A stretch of 64,000 nt of DNA, taken from contig JAZKHT010000003.1 in the NCBI GenBank assembly GCA_040385245.1, forward strand, positions 290,820 to 354,819, written 5' to 3'. Below are positions 35,112 to 42,696 of the stretch, piece by piece. Below the pieces are notes generated by a model. It saw only the letters and a list, made by a program, of their open reading frames with translations, ran no database searches and was not told where the DNA came from. Every line of letters starts with the position of its first letter. Positions within the stretch are counted from its first letter, which is position 1. The position numbers and the translations under genes are program-made. Source of the stretch: JAZKHT01 sp040385245 (GTDB lineage: Bacteria; Pseudomonadota; Alphaproteobacteria; Rhodobacterales; Rhodobacteraceae).

Positions 35112-35861
35112 TTACCGACCCCCCCCATTCGGATTGACGATCTTTCCTTCCTCCAGTGCTAGCCGGAAGCCCCGTTCCATCCAGTGAAGCAGGTCTAAGT
35201 CAGGGTTCAGGACCGTCGACCCCGACAAGCAGTTGGGATAATGCTTTTTCAAATCCCACAAATTCCAGTTGGTCACGTCCGTTGCCCGTTCCAAGCCAAC
35301 CTGAAACGTGACCGCCGTCTGTATCATGCAGTTGGTGACTTCGGGGGTGTCCTCCCACATATGAACATTATCGAGGTAGCCCCCCGCCGAAACACGGGCC
35401 GCGCAGATATGGGCGGCACTGCGATAGCGCCGAAAAAGACGTTCAAGTGATGCCGGATCACCGGTTACAGCCTTGGCCCTTTCCTTCCCGTTTGGGTCCA
35501 GTCCGGCCCGCCATGAGACCTTTCCGAACTCACCGGCGCTATAGGATGCCACAATCGAAGCTCGGTTCAGGCTGGGTCTGTATTTGGTATGGGTAAGGAA
35601 GAGGTAGCACAGTGCAACAAAGCCCACCGCATAGAGTTGAGCCGCACGCTTCTCGATCAAAGCAGATGCCGCCTGCATTATTTCGGAAGGTCGGTAATGT
35701 TCAGGACCCACCCGACGAAACTCTTCCTGCTCCAATGCGGCAATATACAGCCCTTGTGCCTGATCCCTTGGACTTTCCGGGAAATAGCAAGCTGCCATCA
35801 GTCTGTGGGCGGCATTGGGCGCAACATGGTAGCCATCATCTGACAGAATGACGTGGCGCAT
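35112..35861 (-). CDS. Island protein of unknown function
   Basis: The 249-residue protein begins MRHVILSDDGYHVAPNAAHR. One hydrophobic stretch near residues 73-92 (AAQLYAVGFVALCYLFL) could be a membrane helix. No recognised motif is seen. The ATG follows the integrase stop by a single base, with GAGG in the integrase's last codons as ribosome site, so its synthesis is tied to the integrase. A role in element maintenance or regulation is possible but not shown. Confidence 0.6.
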   Translation of the reverse strand: MRHVILSDDGYHVAPNAAHRLMAACYFPESPRDQAQGLYIAALEQEEFRRVGPEHYRPSEIMQAASALIEKRAAQLYAVGFVALCYLFLTHTKYRPSLNRASIVASYSAGEFGKVSWRAGLDPNGKERAKAVTGDPASLERLFRRYRSAAHICAARVSAGGYLDNVHMWEDTPEVTNCMIQTAVTFQVGLERATDVTNWNLWDLKKHYPNCLSGSTVLNPDLDLLHWMERGFRLALEEGKIVNPNGGGR

Positions 35862-35862
35862 C

Positions 35863-37158
35863 TTAGAGCCTCACCACTTTGGCCGACTTCGCAACCGGCG
35901 TGAGGAACCTGCCCCACTCGTCCATCATCCGCCGCCGCTTTTCGATCATGTCGCCGCGTCGATAGGATGCTTCCACCGCGTTGTTGATCTTGTGGGCCAA
36001 GGCAACCTCGGCCATTTCGCCCGGAAAGTTTGTACGCTCGGCCACCCAATCGCGGAAGGTGGACCGCAAACCATGCGGCACGGCGGGGCGCTTGGAAACG
36101 CGGTCGAGGAACCCTGTGCCGCCCTCGGCAAGGTCGGTTTCGCTCATACGCCGCATGACAGCCGAAACCGTCATGTCGGAAAGCTGGCCGCCGCGTGCAG
36201 CCGGAAACACCAACGGATTGTCTATCATCCGGGGTAGCGCCTTGAGAAGTTCAACCGCTTCGGCGGTCAGGGGAACGCGGTGTTCCCGTGCCATCTTCAT
36301 TCGCGCGGCGGGCACAATCCACAGGGCTTTGTCCAAGTCAATTTCATCCCAGATCGCGCCCCGCACTTCCTGCGACCGCGCGGCGGTCAAGGCAAGTAAC
36401 TCCAAAGCCCGCGCACCCATCCCCTCACGGGTCTTGAGGGCGGCGAACCAGCGGGGTGCCTCCTCAAGGGTCAATGCAGGCTGATTGCCCTCTTTCGCCA
36501 CCTTGGACGGGGCAGGCAGAAGTTCCTTGAGATTCCCGGCCCAGCGCGCAGGGTTGTCGCCCTTGCGGTGTCCGGCCACGGTTGCCCAAGACAAGACGCT
36601 TTCGATCCGACCGCGCAGCCGGGACGCAGTTTCGGTCTTGTCGTTCCACAGGGGCTGCAGGACGCGCAGCAGGTCCCGTACGTCAATGTCCTGCACCATG
36701 ATCTTGCCCAGAACAGGCAGCGCATACTGGGTCAGCGTGTTCTGCCATTGCTGGCGATGCTTGGCATTCTTGAAGGCGTCCAGTTTTGCAGACAGGTAGC
36801 TGTCCATCGCCTTTTCGAAGGTCAGACCGCGCCCTGCCGCCGCAATCAACGCGGCCTTTGCCGCCTGTCGCTCGGCCACCGGATCAACGCCGCGTTCGAT
36901 CTTGTCGCGGGCTTCGCGCGCCTTGTCCCGCGCTTGGGAGAGCGTCACAGAAGGGAAGCCACCTAGCCCAATATCCCGGCGCGCCTTTCCTACGGTGGTG
37001 CGCAGTATCCAAGACCGGCCACCGCTGGGTGTGATCTGCAGATAAAGCCCGGTGACGCCACCCACCGCGAACAGCGCGTTCCCCTTTCCAGTCGGGTGCG
37101 AAAGGGTCCGCAGTTCCAGCGCAGACATTTCAGCGGCGATCCTTGGCATTGTTTTCAC
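35863..37158 (-). CDS. P4-type tyrosine integrase (DUF4102 N-terminus)
   Basis: The 431-residue protein has the N-terminal DUF4102 arm-binding domain (YLQITPSGGRSWILRT, LGGFPSVTLSQARDKAREAR), a SAM-like core-binding domain and the catalytic domain with Arg in LTAARSQEVRGA, HGLRSTFRDW, LAHKINNAVEASY with the nucleophilic Tyr. Such integrases insert islands into tRNA genes. GTG 37158 or ATG 37149 are both possible starts. It lies directly inside the right att copy, agreeing with its role in moving this island. Confidence 0.93.
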   Translation of the reverse strand: MKTMPRIAAEMSALELRTLSHPTGKGNALFAVGGVTGLYLQITPSGGRSWILRTTVGKARRDIGLGGFPSVTLSQARDKAREARDKIERGVDPVAERQAAKAALIAAAGRGLTFEKAMDSYLSAKLDAFKNAKHRQQWQNTLTQYALPVLGKIMVQDIDVRDLLRVLQPLWNDKTETASRLRGRIESVLSWATVAGHRKGDNPARWAGNLKELLPAPSKVAKEGNQPALTLEEAPRWFAALKTREGMGARALELLALTAARSQEVRGAIWDEIDLDKALWIVPAARMKMAREHRVPLTAEAVELLKALPRMIDNPLVFPAARGGQLSDMTVSAVMRRMSETDLAEGGTGFLDRVSKRPAVPHGLRSTFRDWVAERTNFPGEMAEVALAHKINNAVEASYRRGDMIEKRRRMMDEWGRFLTPVAKSAKVVRL

Positions 37159-37306
37159 CCATCATCCAGCCCACTAAAAAGAATGTAACCCTTCGCATAG
37201 GGTCGCACAAGCCTGCATAGGCCGGATGATGGGTTTTCCCAAGTATCACTTGGGAGAAGTCGGATTATGTATCTGATTGAAAATGGAAAAATGATCTGCG
37301 TGGCGG

Positions 37307-37321
37307 CCACCCTCTCCGCCA
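37307..37321 (+). repeat. attR-like direct repeat
   Basis: Exact copy of the 15 bp at the tRNA-Ser 3' end, 149 bases from the integrase start. Between them lie an inverted repeat CCCATCATCC (37158-37167)/GGATGATGGG (37224-37233) and a small palindrome TCCCAAGT-atc-ACTTGGGA (37237-37255), which may be binding sites for the integrase or its repressor. No gene is seen in 37159-37593. Confidence 0.85.
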
Positions 37322-37349
37322 CTTTCCCTTGCGAAAGCGTTCTCTCGAC

Positions 37350-37369
37350 CCGGCTGAGGCCGGATTTTT
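37350..37369 (+). terminator. Rho-independent terminator, probably the original tRNA-Ser terminator
   Basis: CCGGC-tgag-GCCGG followed by ATTTTT reads on the plus strand 29 bases after attR. It has no gene of its own to end, but would lie just after tRNA-Ser if the island were removed. Confidence 0.75.
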
Positions 37370-37593
37370 CCGTTGTTTTCGGGGGTTATGCGGGTGGGGC
37401 TGTTAACCGGCATCCACCTTTGACCGCCCAGTAGGGTTCTCTCCGCGGCGGAATTCTCCCGACCTGTTAACGGGACTGCTTTCGGTTCAGAGCCACAACT
37501 TGTTGAAAAGCCAACGAAATCCTGTTCCCTCGACATGACGAGGTTGCTGTCTCCCTTGGACGCGAGACTGGCGTATCGGAAGATTGAGAGATG

Positions 37594-38358
37594 CTATACC
37601 TTCTTAAAGCGTTCAAAGGCCGCTTCGAAGGGCTTTGGCATCGGCGCTCCATCGTTGAAGAATGAGAGCCCGTAAACAGTATAGTCTCGGCCTTGGAATA
37701 CGGTTTCGAGACGAGTGACCTGATTGATTTGTTTAAGAAAATCCTCTTTCCATTGGTCTTGCTGGCGCAGATGATCGCCCTTTGGTTCGATGAATATTTG
37801 CATGAAAGAGGTTTGCCCGTTGTCGGCGCGGCGCAAGAACAGAACGAAATCAGGCTCAAAGGCTCGCCCCTCCTGAAGTCGAAGAGCTGGAACAGCTTCT
37901 CGTTCCGCATCAGGTGGAAATCCTGGTAGACGGACTTCAGCGTCGCCTCGTTGTCGTGGAGGAAGCGGACGAAATGCTTCTCCTGATCGGTCCCATAGCT
38001 GTCATCGTAGATGTGCCAGTCCTTGGCGCCGAGGTCGATCAGGCTAAGGCCTTGTATCTTGCTCTCTGACCACGACAGGCCAGTCTCTCCCTGAACGCTG
38101 ACCTTCAGCGTCTTGTCGGCGAGGATGCTGTTCAGAGCGTGAGGCATAAAACCCTTGGTGCCCAGATATTCGACGCTCTCCTGCCGAATTCCCGTTTCGA
38201 CGGCGTGCAGTACGAATTGCGCGATTTCCACCTTCGATCTTGATGACACGTTCCGAAGGTATTCAGGCAGCCCGGTTACTCTCACGGTAACCCCACCAAG
38301 GAAGCGGTCGGACGACATGAACTGGGTCATCCCGCTCAACTGTGGAAAGTATTCCTGC
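37594..38358 (-). pseudogene. C-terminal remnant of a type III restriction enzyme Res subunit
   Basis: From about 38358 to 37876 one frame reads SGMTQFMSSDRFLGGVTVRV, then an RSKVEIAQFVL segment and SVYQDFHLMRNEKLFQLFDF; the next frame continues RAFEPDFVLFLRRA, then IFIEPKGDHLRQQDQWKEDF to a natural end ERFKKV. Joining needs one inserted base near 37875. The second part holds the PD...ExK-like nuclease site (PDF then EPKG) of type III Res proteins. The helicase half and the Mod partner are missing, so it is inactive. The left side abuts a phage terminase remnant. Confidence 0.75.
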
Positions 38359-38360
38359 AG

Positions 38361-38816
38361 CCGATCAAACTGGAAGAGAGGATTTCCAAAGCTGCGCAGG
38401 AGGAATGGGACCGTCTGGCGCAGGTGCTGCATGAGATGGGTGTTGTCACACTGGTCGATCGCGCAGCCTTGGCGGCCTATTGTCAGTGCTATGGCCGATG
38501 GGTCGAAGCGGAAGAGAAACTGCAATCCACGCCGATGCTGCTGAAGACCGCCTCGGGCTATGTCCAGCAATCGCCGTAGCTGTCGATCTCCAACAAGCAG
38601 CTCGAACTGATGGGTCGCTACATGACGGAGCTTGGTCTGACGCCTGCCGCGCGGTCGCGCATCGTGTCCCTGAGGACCGAGCCGGCACCGGAGGCCAGCA
38701 CCATTCGCTGGGAGTTCCTGGATCCCAATGGAACGGTGCGCGATCGGGAAGGAAACGTCATTCCGGACGATGAGAACAAGGGCTGCGTCCTGCCGGGCAT
38801 CGTGACGAAACTTTGA
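38361..38816 (+). pseudogene. Phage terminase small subunit (P27 family) remnant
   Basis: The plus strand reads AAQEEWDRLAQVLHEMGVV, DRAALAAYCQCYGRWVEAEE, LLKTASGYVQQSP, stop, LSISNKQLELMGRYMTELGL. This is the body of a P27-type small terminase with a TAG at 38577-38579 where tryptophan (TGG) is expected. The N-terminus is missing at the junction with the type III Res remnant. The tail after ARSRIVSLRTE is not typical and may come from another gene. It points to an old prophage in this place. Confidence 0.75.
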
Positions 38817-38904
38817 CGACAAGCCATTGACGCTACACTGTTTTCCAACCCGATGGCACACAACTGCGCAACGAACGTTAGGCAGGTATGTACAGGGGGC
38901 GGGG

Positions 38905-39582
38905 ATGCAGCGGCTGGTGGCCTACGAGCGGGTGTCGACGGCGCGACAAGGGGCCAGCGGGCTTGGCCTTGAAGCACAGCGCAAGGTGATCGAGGACTTT
39001 GCCGCATCCCGCGGTTCCGACGTCTTGGCGCGGTTCACCGAGGTGGAAAGCGGGCGGAAGGCCGACCGGCCGGAACTCCTGAAGGCGCTGCACCTGGCGA
39101 AGGTCACCGGCGCGACGCTGGTCATTGCCAAGCTGGACCGGCTGAGCCGCAATGCCGCCTTCCTGCTGGCCCTCAGGGACAGCGGGGTGCGGTTCGTGGC
39201 TGTCGACATGCCCGAGGCGAATGACCTGACCGTCGGGATCATGGCGCTGGCCACCCAGGCTGAGCGCGAGGCGATCTCGCGGAGGACGAAGGAGGCCCTC
39301 GCTGTAGCAAAGGCGCGCGGGGTGAAGCTGGGGAATCCGAACAGGGCGGCGAGCCTGCGTCGGGCTGGGAAAGGTGGCGTGGCCTTGCGGGCGGCCGTGT
39401 CGGCGAACGCGGCGGCATTCGCGCAAGACTTGCTGCCTGTGCTCGCGGAGATCCGGGCGGCGGGGCACACCTCGCTGCGGGCGATTGCCGCTGAGCTGAC
39501 CGCGCGTGAGATCAGGACGCGAAGAGGTGGGGCTTGGAGCGTCGGAAATGTGATACAAATTTTGCTGCGGGCGAGGGACTGA
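38905..39582 (+). CDS. Serine recombinase/resolvase family protein
   Basis: The 225-residue protein has a resolvase catalytic domain with Ser11 (VAYERVSTARQG), AKLDRLSRN and the QAEREAISRRTKEAL helix, followed by a short recombinase-type C-terminus ending in LRAIAAELTAREIRTRRGGAWSVGNV, a helix-turn-helix that reads DNA ends. ATG 38905 has GGGGGCGGGG upstream. A decayed second copy lies at 41671-41976 in the same orientation. Its target is unknown; it may be tied to the prophage or to a small transposon. Confidence 0.88.
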   Translation: MQRLVAYERVSTARQGASGLGLEAQRKVIEDFAASRGSDVLARFTEVESGRKADRPELLKALHLAKVTGATLVIAKLDRLSRNAAFLLALRDSGVRFVAVDMPEANDLTVGIMALATQAEREAISRRTKEALAVAKARGVKLGNPNRAASLRRAGKGGVALRAAVSANAAAFAQDLLPVLAEIRAAGHTSLRAIAAELTAREIRTRRGGAWSVGNVIQILLRARD

Positions 39583-39671
39583 AGTTTGCGACCCGTTTCG
39601 CTCAATTGCTGGCGCCGTCCTTGCTTAACGGCCCCCCCGCTTCGCGTTCTCTTGCACAAGAAATCATCTTT

Positions 39672-41168
39672 TCACGAATGAGCGTCGTCCCGCATCTGTC
39701 CACGGCGCAGTTCAAGAGCCAAGGCCACGTCGCGCTGCATGTACTTCCGGTCGCCCTCGTGCTCCAGTTCGGCCCAGCTGTCTACCATGGCCTGTGCGTC
39801 CCAGCCGGGGGAGAGGGCCTCTGCCCGGTTAAGGTGACGAGCCGCGCCGGCGGCATTGCCAAGCGCCGCATGGCAGGCGGCTAGGCGCGTCTCCTTCCAC
39901 GCATCCAGCACCGGCAGGCGCTGCATGCAAGCGATGGCTTTGGCGTGGTCGCCTGCGATGTGATGCGCGATGGCCAGATCACCGTGATACCAATCCGGAT
40001 GCAGAGGATTGAGCTGTACGGCCGCATTCAGGCAGGCGATCCCCTCATGCGGCTTCCCACGAAGAGTCAGGACGTATCCCAGCATCGCGAGGGGATCCGG
40101 GTCGGAAGGATTGGTGTCCACCGCCTTGCGCGACGAGTATTCGGCCGCGTCGAACTCCCGCCGCCACAGGCGGGCTAGCGCCAGGATGGCGTGACAACGC
40201 GCCTCCTCCGGCGCAAGTTCAACCCCGGTCAGCGCGTGGGCCAGTCCTTCGTCCAGCACCGCCGGCGGCGACGCGTCGTAGCGGCCCAAGGTCAGGATCG
40301 CGAGCCCGAGATATGCGCGCCCCAAAGCAAAGCCCGGATCCCGCTCCACAGTGGCCCGAAAACGCGCGCAAGCCTCCTCGTTCACTCCGGGGCCGTAGCG
40401 TCGAAGTGCTGCGACCCCCGCCACGAAATGCTGCCACGCCCCCAGATCGGAACTCGTCGAGGCCGGCAGCAGGGCGGTGCGTTTCTGCTCATCAAGACTC
40501 AGACGGGTGACGATGCGGTGCGGAAGGGCCGACATCACCTCCCCAGGGCCGTCGTCGCCGACAAGGAAGTTCTCCGTCCAGATCTGACGCCCGGTCGAAG
40601 TCTCGCACAGGGCGGGCGACAGCCTCAGCCCGTTCGGGACCCGTCGTGCTGGTCCCTCCACGAACCAGTCCGCACCCAGCTTGCGCGCCGCTTCCTGTGG
40701 CGAGATATCCTCCGGCCGACACTGGAAGGCAGAGTGCCTGGCAATGACGCGGACCAGGCCATAGCGCCCCAGGCACTGGCAGATCTCCTCAACGATGCCA
40801 TCCGCCAAGGTGCGGTCTTGATCCCTTTCCGAAAGAGTTAGAAACGGGAGCACGACCACAGTGGGCGGGCCATCTGTCGCGGGTGTGACCCGCGCGGCTT
40901 CCAGCATGTAGCCTCGACGCGGAATGGTGCGCAGGTGGCGGTCACCCAGCACCTGGCGAAGCTCGCTGATGGCTTGGGTAAGTGAATCGTCGGTCACAGT
41001 CACGTCGGGCCAGACGACGGCCATCAGCTCGTCCTTGCCGATGACGCGACCCGCGTTCCGGGCGAGGTAGGACAAGAGGGCGAACAATTTGGCCCGCAGA
41101 TGCACGGGCTCGCCGTCATGGATCAGCGTGCCGCGCTTCAGATCGAGGTTGTGGTCTCCAATCCTCAT
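39672..41168 (-). CDS. Winged-helix regulator with TPR repeats (CadC/OmpR-type N-terminus)
   Basis: The 498-residue protein starts with an OmpR-type winged helix (about 1-90: LRAKLFALLSYLARNAGRVI, DSLTQAISELRQVLGD, IPRRGYML), then a TolB-N-like domain (about 100-205: VVVLPFLTLSERDQDRTLADG and ARHSAFQ), and a TPR array (about 230-470). No membrane helix is seen, unlike CadC. Such proteins are common in alphaproteobacteria as soluble regulators of unknown signal. It is preceded by a 76-residue ORF on the same strand. Confidence 0.82.
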   Translation of the reverse strand: MRIGDHNLDLKRGTLIHDGEPVHLRAKLFALLSYLARNAGRVIGKDELMAVVWPDVTVTDDSLTQAISELRQVLGDRHLRTIPRRGYMLEAARVTPATDGPPTVVVLPFLTLSERDQDRTLADGIVEEICQCLGRYGLVRVIARHSAFQCRPEDISPQEAARKLGADWFVEGPARRVPNGLRLSPALCETSTGRQIWTENFLVGDDGPGEVMSALPHRIVTRLSLDEQKRTALLPASTSSDLGAWQHFVAGVAALRRYGPGVNEEACARFRATVERDPGFALGRAYLGLAILTLGRYDASPPAVLDEGLAHALTGVELAPEEARCHAILALARLWRREFDAAEYSSRKAVDTNPSDPDPLAMLGYVLTLRGKPHEGIACLNAAVQLNPLHPDWYHGDLAIAHHIAGDHAKAIACMQRLPVLDAWKETRLAACHAALGNAAGAARHLNRAEALSPGWDAQAMVDSWAELEHEGDRKYMQRDVALALELRRGQMRDDAHS

Positions 41169-41226
41169 GGCTTACCCACAACAGGGTGCCTACAGCGAAG
41201 ACGCGTCCGTGCGACTTGTCAAGACT

Positions 41227-41457
41227 TCAGAACCCGAGGATCCGCCGGAACCAGGTCCGATCGTCGCTCCAAATTGGCGCCGGCGTGTCGACGGACGGCA
41301 TCAGGGCGAGGAGATCGCCTTCGGCGCAGCAATCCATGCTGCCGGCCTCAAGAAGCCGGTGAAGGCGTTCGCCTACGAAGGGCGGGCTGTTACTCTCGGC
41401 AGGCAGAACGGCGGCGACGAAGTCTTGCACGAGAAGTACCGGAACGTAGATCGACAT
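41227..41457 (-). CDS. Small protein of unknown function
   Basis: A 76-residue frame begins MSIYVPVLLVQDFVAAVLPA and has a GGAGG ribosome site at nine bases, which is the main reason to call it. The end DDRTWFRRILGF is basic and aromatic. It precedes the TPR regulator by 58 bases on the same strand and could be its partner. No family recognised. Confidence 0.5.
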   Translation of the reverse strand: MSIYVPVLLVQDFVAAVLPAESNSPPFVGERLHRLLEAGSMDCCAEGDLLALMPSVDTPAPIWSDDRTWFRRILGF

Positions 41458-41526
41458 AGGACACCTCCGTATGGACGATGTCACAAACGTTGCTCAGGCC
41501 CGGGCCGAAGTCCTGAAAGAGAGGTG

Positions 41527-41572
41527 AAATCCTTCCGAAACTTTTCCGCCAACGATTCACCTGGAAGGATTT
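41527..41572. repeat. 10-bp inverted repeat upstream of the small ORF
   Basis: AAATCCTTCC (41527-41536) and GGAAGGATTT (41563-41572) are perfect complements 26 bases apart, 70-115 bases upstream of the 76-residue gene. An operator for the regulator or a transposon scar are both possible. Confidence 0.45.
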
Positions 41573-41670
41573 TTATGGCCATACCCAAATCCAATGTCCT
41601 CCAAGTGACGTCGTATCCGTCTCATGAATGTGGACAGACCCGAGTCAAAATAACCGACCATTAGGATCAT

Positions 41671-41976
41671 GTGCTGTTCGCCCAGGCCGAGCCTGAGGCG
41701 ATCTCGCATCGGCTAGGGAATACGAATGGTGCGGCGAGCCTCAGGCGGTCGGGCGGGGAAAGGTGGCGTGGCGTTGCGGGTGGCTGTGTCGGCCAATGCG
41801 GCCGCATTTTCCAGCGACCTCGCGGCAGTGTAGCTGACATCCGATTGGCGGGGCATGTCTCGTTGAGGGCCGTTGCAGCTGAGCTCACTGCACGCGGGAT
41901 CAGGACAAGACGATGCGGCAAGTGGCCGGTATCAAATGTCCAGCGTTTGCTACACCGTCTTAACCCGCCAGTCTGA
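41671..41976 (+). pseudogene. Remnant of a second serine recombinase copy
   Basis: In two frames the segment matches the C-terminal half of the recombinase at 38905: AQAEPEAISHR, NTNGAASLRRSG, then (shifted) GKGGVALRVAVSANAAAFSS, then (first frame) LRAVAAELTARGIRTRRCGK. The catalytic half and a stretch after the AISRR helix are lost. Same orientation as the intact gene 2.1 kb away, so the pair brackets the TPR regulator and small ORF. Confidence 0.8.
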
Positions 41977-41994
41977 TCACAACGTCAGATGGCC

Positions 41995-42369
41995 TCAAAC
42001 TTCTACCGGACCGCCCCCAGCTTTCCAGTCGCCGAAACCTCCCACGTTGTGAACCTTGCTGAAGCCCATTTCCTTGAGTGTCTTCCCAGCCAAAGCTGCT
42101 TGACCACCGGCGCCGCAGACAAGGTAAATCTCTGCATCTTTCTGCAAGACCGGGTTGTGATGCGGGGTCGATGCGTCGGCCGCGAATTCAAGAAAACCAC
42201 GCGGGATTCTGGAAGCACCAGCGATGGTTCCTGTATTCGCGATCACACCAGAGTCTCGCACGTCGAGAAACAGCGCGCCACCCTTGTCATGGCGGGCAAT
42301 GGCCTCCGCAAGCGGCACGCGCGGAACCTCTGCGTTGGCGGCATCAAGATAGTCTTTGGCGCTTTTCAT
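41995..42369 (-). CDS. Single-domain rhodanese
   Basis: The 124-residue protein MKSAKDYLDAANAEVPRV... is a single rhodanese domain with LFLDVRDSGVIANTGTIAGA and the active-site loop YLVCGAGGQAALAG holding the catalytic cysteine; the loop has Gln where many relatives have Arg. Rhodaneses move sulfane sulfur to cyanide, thiols or proteins. ATG 42369 is preferred by family start, with 42381 as alternative. It is divergent from the FAD protein gene. Confidence 0.85.
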   Translation of the reverse strand: MKSAKDYLDAANAEVPRVPLAEAIARHDKGGALFLDVRDSGVIANTGTIAGASRIPRGFLEFAADASTPHHNPVLQKDAEIYLVCGAGGQAALAGKTLKEMGFSKVHNVGGFGDWKAGGGPVEV

Positions 42370-42381
42370 GTTGAGGTCCAT

Positions 42382-42696
42382 TCGAGTTAGGTCGACGGCA
42401 TGATAGGATCGAACGCGGTCTCTGAGCAAGGCACTTGGTTCGATGGGCGTTTCGTCTTTCCCCATCTGACAATCGATGACTTCCGCAATGGAAGTTTCGA
42501 ATTTGCAGCCGGGGTCGAGGAATTGCGGGTGCTACACCACTACCGCTACGGGGATGAACAGCGGGCGCACTCCGGCCCTTGCACGTTATTCACGGACACT
42601 TTCGCAAGACCCGGAACCCATCGGCTGCTGCCACGTTCCAGCTTCCTGTGGCAGCGGACAACGTGCGGCGAGCACAGCAACTGGGGGGCGCCGGAC
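42382..42696 (+). other. 315-bp interval between rhodanese and FAD protein genes
   Basis: The frame of the following FAD protein stays open back to 42400, but the extra 99 residues show no family pattern and no ribosome site, while a GGGGGG tract precedes the internal ATG. I therefore treat this as non-coding promoter region; no other element is seen. Confidence 0.4.

Noticed and set aside
37467..38861. 464-residue minus-strand frame as one protein
   Set aside because: Only part matches type III Res; the upstream part is antisense to the terminase remnant and the downstream part is out of frame with the real C-terminus.
42400..42696. 99-residue N-terminal extension of the FAD protein
   Set aside because: No family pattern and no ribosome site; the dinucleotide motif expected near the N-terminus follows the internal ATG at 42697.
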